A stretch of DNA of 56,693 bases from Leptolyngbyaceae cyanobacterium RM1_1_2 (GTDB taxonomy: Bacteria; Cyanobacteriota; Cyanobacteriia; Phormidesmidales; Phormidesmidaceae). The number at the start of each line of letters is the position of its first letter. The first letter of the stretch is position 1. The DNA is taken from contig JAAUQI010000032.1 in assembly GCA_012032345.1 (NCBI GenBank), forward strand, positions 1-56,693. Reading direction: 5' to 3'. A program made the translations under genes and the position numbers. Shown one piece after another: positions 53,870 to 56,693 of this stretch. Below the pieces are notes generated by a model, which had not been told where the DNA came from, ran no database searches, and saw nothing but the letters and a program-made list of their open reading frames with translations.

Positions 53870-53945
53870 TGATGCCATAGTTCGTAGTTAGCACTTCAGT
53901 GCTAGAGCACTGACTACCAGCCTAATTTCTAGTTGTGGCCCTGCC
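53870..53945. repeat. Dispersed hairpin repeat B, copy 2
   Basis: This is the second copy of the element at 19834-19914, in the same orientation, in the spacer between the YqiJ-like and flotillin genes. The stem TAGCACT-TC-AGTGCTA keeps pairing despite two changes relative to copy 1. It might also modulate readthrough within this two-gene unit. Confidence 0.75.
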
Positions 53946-53975
53946 CTAGCCTGATTTTCTCCAAACAATAGACCT

Positions 53976-55976
53976 ATGGCACCTAATATGTTTTGGTTAA
54001 CCCTCCTACAAACCTTGCCGACGCTGCCTCAAACTGGAATAATCGAGGCTGAGCTAGCGGCTGAACCGGCATTTTCCCTAGCTAAAAATCAGTTCGCTGA
54101 GACTCAGATGACTCAATCTTCACCAAAAACCCCGACGCTGGCGCAGCTGGGTGGGCTGGGAACCCTCGCCTCCGGGGGAGTCGTGACGATTGTAGTCTTA
54201 TTGCTGCTGGCGGTCTGGGCCTACACACGGGTCTATGTGATTACGCCTACCAACGAAGCTTTTGTCAAGACCGGAGGCGTGATTCGCAAGCGAAAACAGG
54301 TCGTTCTCAATGGCGGCTGCGTGGTGCTACCCGGCTTTCATGAGCTAACACGGGTACCGCTGCGAGAGATGTCTATTGATGTAGAGCGCACCGGGAAACT
54401 AGCCGTGCGCACCCAGGACTATCTGCGGGCAGACATGCGGGTGACGCTCTATGTCTGCATTAGCCCTTCTGAGCAAGATGTGCTGATGGCAGCGGCGCGG
54501 CTCTCTAACAATGGCAAAATTACCCCTAACGATATTAAAAATGCTTTAGAAAAGCGGGCTGATGACGGCATCCGGGCGGCAGCCAAGACCAAGACGCTGG
54601 CGGAAATTGACTCGGACAAGCTGGGATTTGCCCAGGAAGTGCTGAATCTGATTGAGCCAGACTTAAAGAAGGTCGGTCTGACGCTGAATAACATTGCCAT
54701 CTCAGAGATTGAAGAAAGCGACACCTACGACACCAATAATTTCTTTGACGCTCAAGGCGTGCGACTGCGGACAGAAACCATTCAGCGATCAATTCAGCAA
54801 AAGCGAGAAGTCGAGCTGGTTACGCAGGTAGCGATCGAGCAAAAAGAGTTAGATGCTGACAAGCGATCGCTGCAAATCGCTCAGGAAAAAGAAGGAGCCA
54901 CCTTAGCCCAGCAGCTTGAGGTCGAGTCGCTCAAAGCCCAGCGGCAGCGGGAAATTCAGGAGTCAAAAGACCGAGAAGCTGCCTCGGCCCAGCGCACCAA
55001 AATTTTGCAGGAAAAATCGGTCGAAGAGGAGGAAATCAGGCGAAAGCTCGGCATTCAGCAAAGTCAGATCGAGGCGGATATTGATCTAGAGGAGCGGCAA
55101 AAGCAGCTCAAAGTGGCGCAGGCGCTGCAGCAGCAGGAGGCAGAGGTTGCCGAAGTCAATCGCAAAAAATCGGTCGATGCCTCTAACTTTAAGGCCCAGG
55201 TAGAGCTAGCCGAAGCCGAGCGTGAATCTAAAGTGGCGCAGCAGGACGCCGCGATCGCCATTGCCCAAAGAGAACGCGATCGCTTTAGCGCCGAAGCCCA
55301 GCGGGCACAGGCTCAAGAAGCCGTTGGCACGGCAACAGCCGTTGAGCAGGCCCAGCGGCAACAGCAGCTAGCTATCATTGCCGCTGAGCGCGAGGCCCAA
55401 GAGCGCCGCATTGCTGATCAAAACGTAGTTGAAATTGATGTGTTTCGGCGGCGGCGACAGGCCGAAATCGCTCGACAGGCCGCAGAGCTTGAGGCCGAAG
55501 CCATTCGCACCCTAGCCGACGCTGAACGGGATCGGGCACTGGCTGAAGCCGAAGGTATTCAAGCTCGCGTCGTGGCTAAGAACGCTATCAGCAACCCCAA
55601 CCTCACGGCTGAAGTGATTGCCCAAATCTGGCCACAGCTAGCTGAGAAGCTGCCAGAGGTGATGAAAGCCCTCGCGCCCCAGCCCGGTGTAATCGGCGAT
55701 GCTAAAATCTACGCTTTTCCAGGGGCTAACGGCAGCGGCAGCGGTATGCAAGATATCAACAAGCTGCTGCTCTCGACCAGCGGTCTTGCCTTGATCAACT
55801 CGCTGCTAGAAGATGGCAAGCTCTCAACGCTGATTGGCAAAGCCGGAGAAATGCTTCAGGGAACTGCCCCAGCAGCCCAGACCAGCGCCGCCCCGACCGA
55901 GGTGGTGACGACAACAGAGACGCGATCGCTGTTTCCCCGCCTCCTGCCGCAGATGCCTAACAGACTATATTTTTGA
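53976..55976 (+). CDS. Flotillin/SPFH-domain protein (YqiK-like)
   Basis: The 666-residue protein has a membrane helix at about 67-83, an SPFH (band 7) domain at about 85-270 (VYVITPTNEAFVKTGG, LREMSIDVERTGKLAVRTQDYL) and a long Glu/Ala/Gln-rich coiled coil (about 280-545) typical of flotillins, then a C-terminal oligomerisation region. It should form ring-like cages in membrane microdomains. The preceding gene encodes its usual OB-fold partner. The extra 65 residues before the helix are disordered and might be an over-long start; a later ATG at 54108 (before TQSSPKTP) is a candidate. Confidence 0.92.
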   Translation: MAPNMFWLTLLQTLPTLPQTGIIEAELAAEPAFSLAKNQFAETQMTQSSPKTPTLAQLGGLGTLASGGVVTIVVLLLLAVWAYTRVYVITPTNEAFVKTGGVIRKRKQVVLNGGCVVLPGFHELTRVPLREMSIDVERTGKLAVRTQDYLRADMRVTLYVCISPSEQDVLMAAARLSNNGKITPNDIKNALEKRADDGIRAAAKTKTLAEIDSDKLGFAQEVLNLIEPDLKKVGLTLNNIAISEIEESDTYDTNNFFDAQGVRLRTETIQRSIQQKREVELVTQVAIEQKELDADKRSLQIAQEKEGATLAQQLEVESLKAQRQREIQESKDREAASAQRTKILQEKSVEEEEIRRKLGIQQSQIEADIDLEERQKQLKVAQALQQQEAEVAEVNRKKSVDASNFKAQVELAEAERESKVAQQDAAIAIAQRERDRFSAEAQRAQAQEAVGTATAVEQAQRQQQLAIIAAEREAQERRIADQNVVEIDVFRRRRQAEIARQAAELEAEAIRTLADAERDRALAEAEGIQARVVAKNAISNPNLTAEVIAQIWPQLAEKLPEVMKALAPQPGVIGDAKIYAFPGANGSGSGMQDINKLLLSTSGLALINSLLEDGKLSTLIGKAGEMLQGTAPAAQTSAAPTEVVTTTETRSLFPRLLPQMPNRLYF

Positions 55977-56007
55977 TTGACGTTGTCTCTGGCCCTATTG
56001 AAGCTCT

Positions 56008-56693
56008 ATGGTTTCTAGCAAGTCTCAGCAGTTGGGCCTGTCAGCTTTGGTAGCGGGGCTGCTGCTAGCGGCGATCGCGGCGATTACGCTCTTTGGCCTG
56101 CTGACCTCTCGCTACGGCTGGAAAATCTACCTGGAGGTTTTTTCTCACTTTCAGCTCCAGTACTGTGTCATCTGTGTGGTGCTTTTAGTGCTTTTGGGGC
56201 TGACCCGACGGCGGCTGATGAGTCTGCTCGGACTCTTTTGCTGTAGCGCGCTGCTGGCGACGCAGATCCTGCCCTGGTATTTTCCCCCGGTCTGGCTGTC
56301 GCCTCGGCCACAGAGCGATTTGCGGGTATTGATTGCCAATGTCAATACTCAAAATCAGCAGTTTGAGCAGGTGCTTGCCCTTACCCGTCAAGTCCAGCCC
56401 GATCTGGCTCTGTTCATGGAAGTTAACGATGTCTGGGTGAGTCAGCTCAATACTTTGCAAGACATTCTCCCTTTTAGCTCAGCAGAGGCCAGCCCCTACA
56501 ATTTTGGTATTGCGCTCTATAGCCGTCTGGCGCTGGACAGTCCTGAGATTGTTCAGTTTTCACCAGACTCTACCGCCAGCATCACGGCGGCGATTGAGGT
56601 AGCGGGGCGATCGCTGAGTCTGGTCGCAGCTCATCCTTGCCTCCAGCCAAGTCCAGCTTTTTTCAGGCCCGCAACCAGCAGCTAGCGGCAATG
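56008..56693 (+). pseudogene. Endonuclease/exonuclease/phosphatase-family membrane protein, frameshifted and cut by the window end
   Basis: The protein has two or three N-terminal membrane helices (about 10-33, 48-65 and 70-92) and then the start of an endonuclease/exonuclease/phosphatase fold: LRVLIANVNTQNQQFEQVL, QPDLALFMEVND (metal-binding Glu) and NFGIALYSRL. Reading shifts at CC (56635-56636). With one more C it continues as HPLPPAKSSFFQARNQQLAAM to the window edge, as in related proteins. The remaining catalytic part lies beyond the window. Members of this membrane-anchored group have unclear substrates. Confidence 0.75.

Noticed and set aside
1-56693. Prophage or integrated element spanning the window
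   Set aside because: Apart from the single M15 gene there are no structural, integrase or transposase genes, and housekeeping genes are interspersed throughout.

Overview
The window looks like chromosomal DNA of a cyanobacterium. The HIP1 octamer GCGATCGC is scattered through genes and spacers. The catalytic subunit of DNA polymerase III is encoded as two genes carrying the halves of the cyanobacterial split DnaE intein. Other cyanobacterial markers are an Ftn2/ARC6 division protein, a GUN4-domain protein, an NDP/ABC-type gene complement and several small proteins of families seen mainly in cyanobacteria. No rRNA, tRNA, CRISPR array, prophage or intact insertion sequence was seen. The species cannot be named from the sequence alone.

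Layout. 0-11 kb: a partial gene, an SDR oxidoreductase, a secreted metallo-beta-lactamase-fold hydrolase, an ABC-2 permease (frameshifted), uvrB (frameshifted in its Walker A motif), an inward-rectifier K+ channel overlapping lipA, a PEP-CTERM amidase and an M28 peptidase. 11-14 kb: an M15 peptidase with three N-terminal repeats, then a debris field: a decayed copy of 83 bp of the M28 gene, a shortened GUN4 gene, and pieces of a peroxiredoxin and an SDR joined in one frame. 14-30 kb: a glycosyltransferase-like protein, a carotenoid-desaturase-like flavoprotein (two frameshifts), a Ser/Thr kinase, GAPDH, apgM, small stress-type or membrane proteins, a geranylgeranyl-reductase-family protein (frameshifted) and a GAF-GAF-GGDEF protein. 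30-36 kb: a compact minus-strand operon pdhA-pdhB-secD-secF-small membrane protein. 36-42 kb: ftn2, an amino-acid ABC permease, a lipoprotein made of cysteine repeats, a formylglycine-generating-enzyme-like lipoprotein, a thiol-dioxygenase-like protein and a CsbD protein. 41.9-46.6 kb: the split dnaE locus. 47-56.7 kb: an HD-domain protein, a GH13 glucan-processing enzyme, an MscS channel, and a YqiJ/YqiK-like pair (OB-fold membrane protein plus flotillin) followed by an endonuclease/exonuclease/phosphatase-family protein that runs off the end.

The most interesting locus is 41887-46620. DnaE-N with the N-intein, a 226-residue protein with a PD-(D/E)XK nuclease signature, and the C-intein with DnaE-C lie side by side on one strand. 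In the classic cyanobacterial case (Synechocystis) the two dnaE genes are hundreds of kilobases apart. The arrangement here resembles the 'fractured gene' layout known for some phage-type split inteins, in which a free-standing nuclease gene sits between the intein halves.

Caution on pseudogenes. Seven protein genes carry eight single-base deletions, most in short homopolymer runs, and an eighth gene has one single-base insertion. In every case the family match resumes at once in the next frame. This looks more like uncorrected sequencing indels than biological decay, so these genes are annotated as frameshifted with their full reconstructed extents. The relics at 12.8-13.8 kb and at 46.9 kb are different and look like genuine decay.
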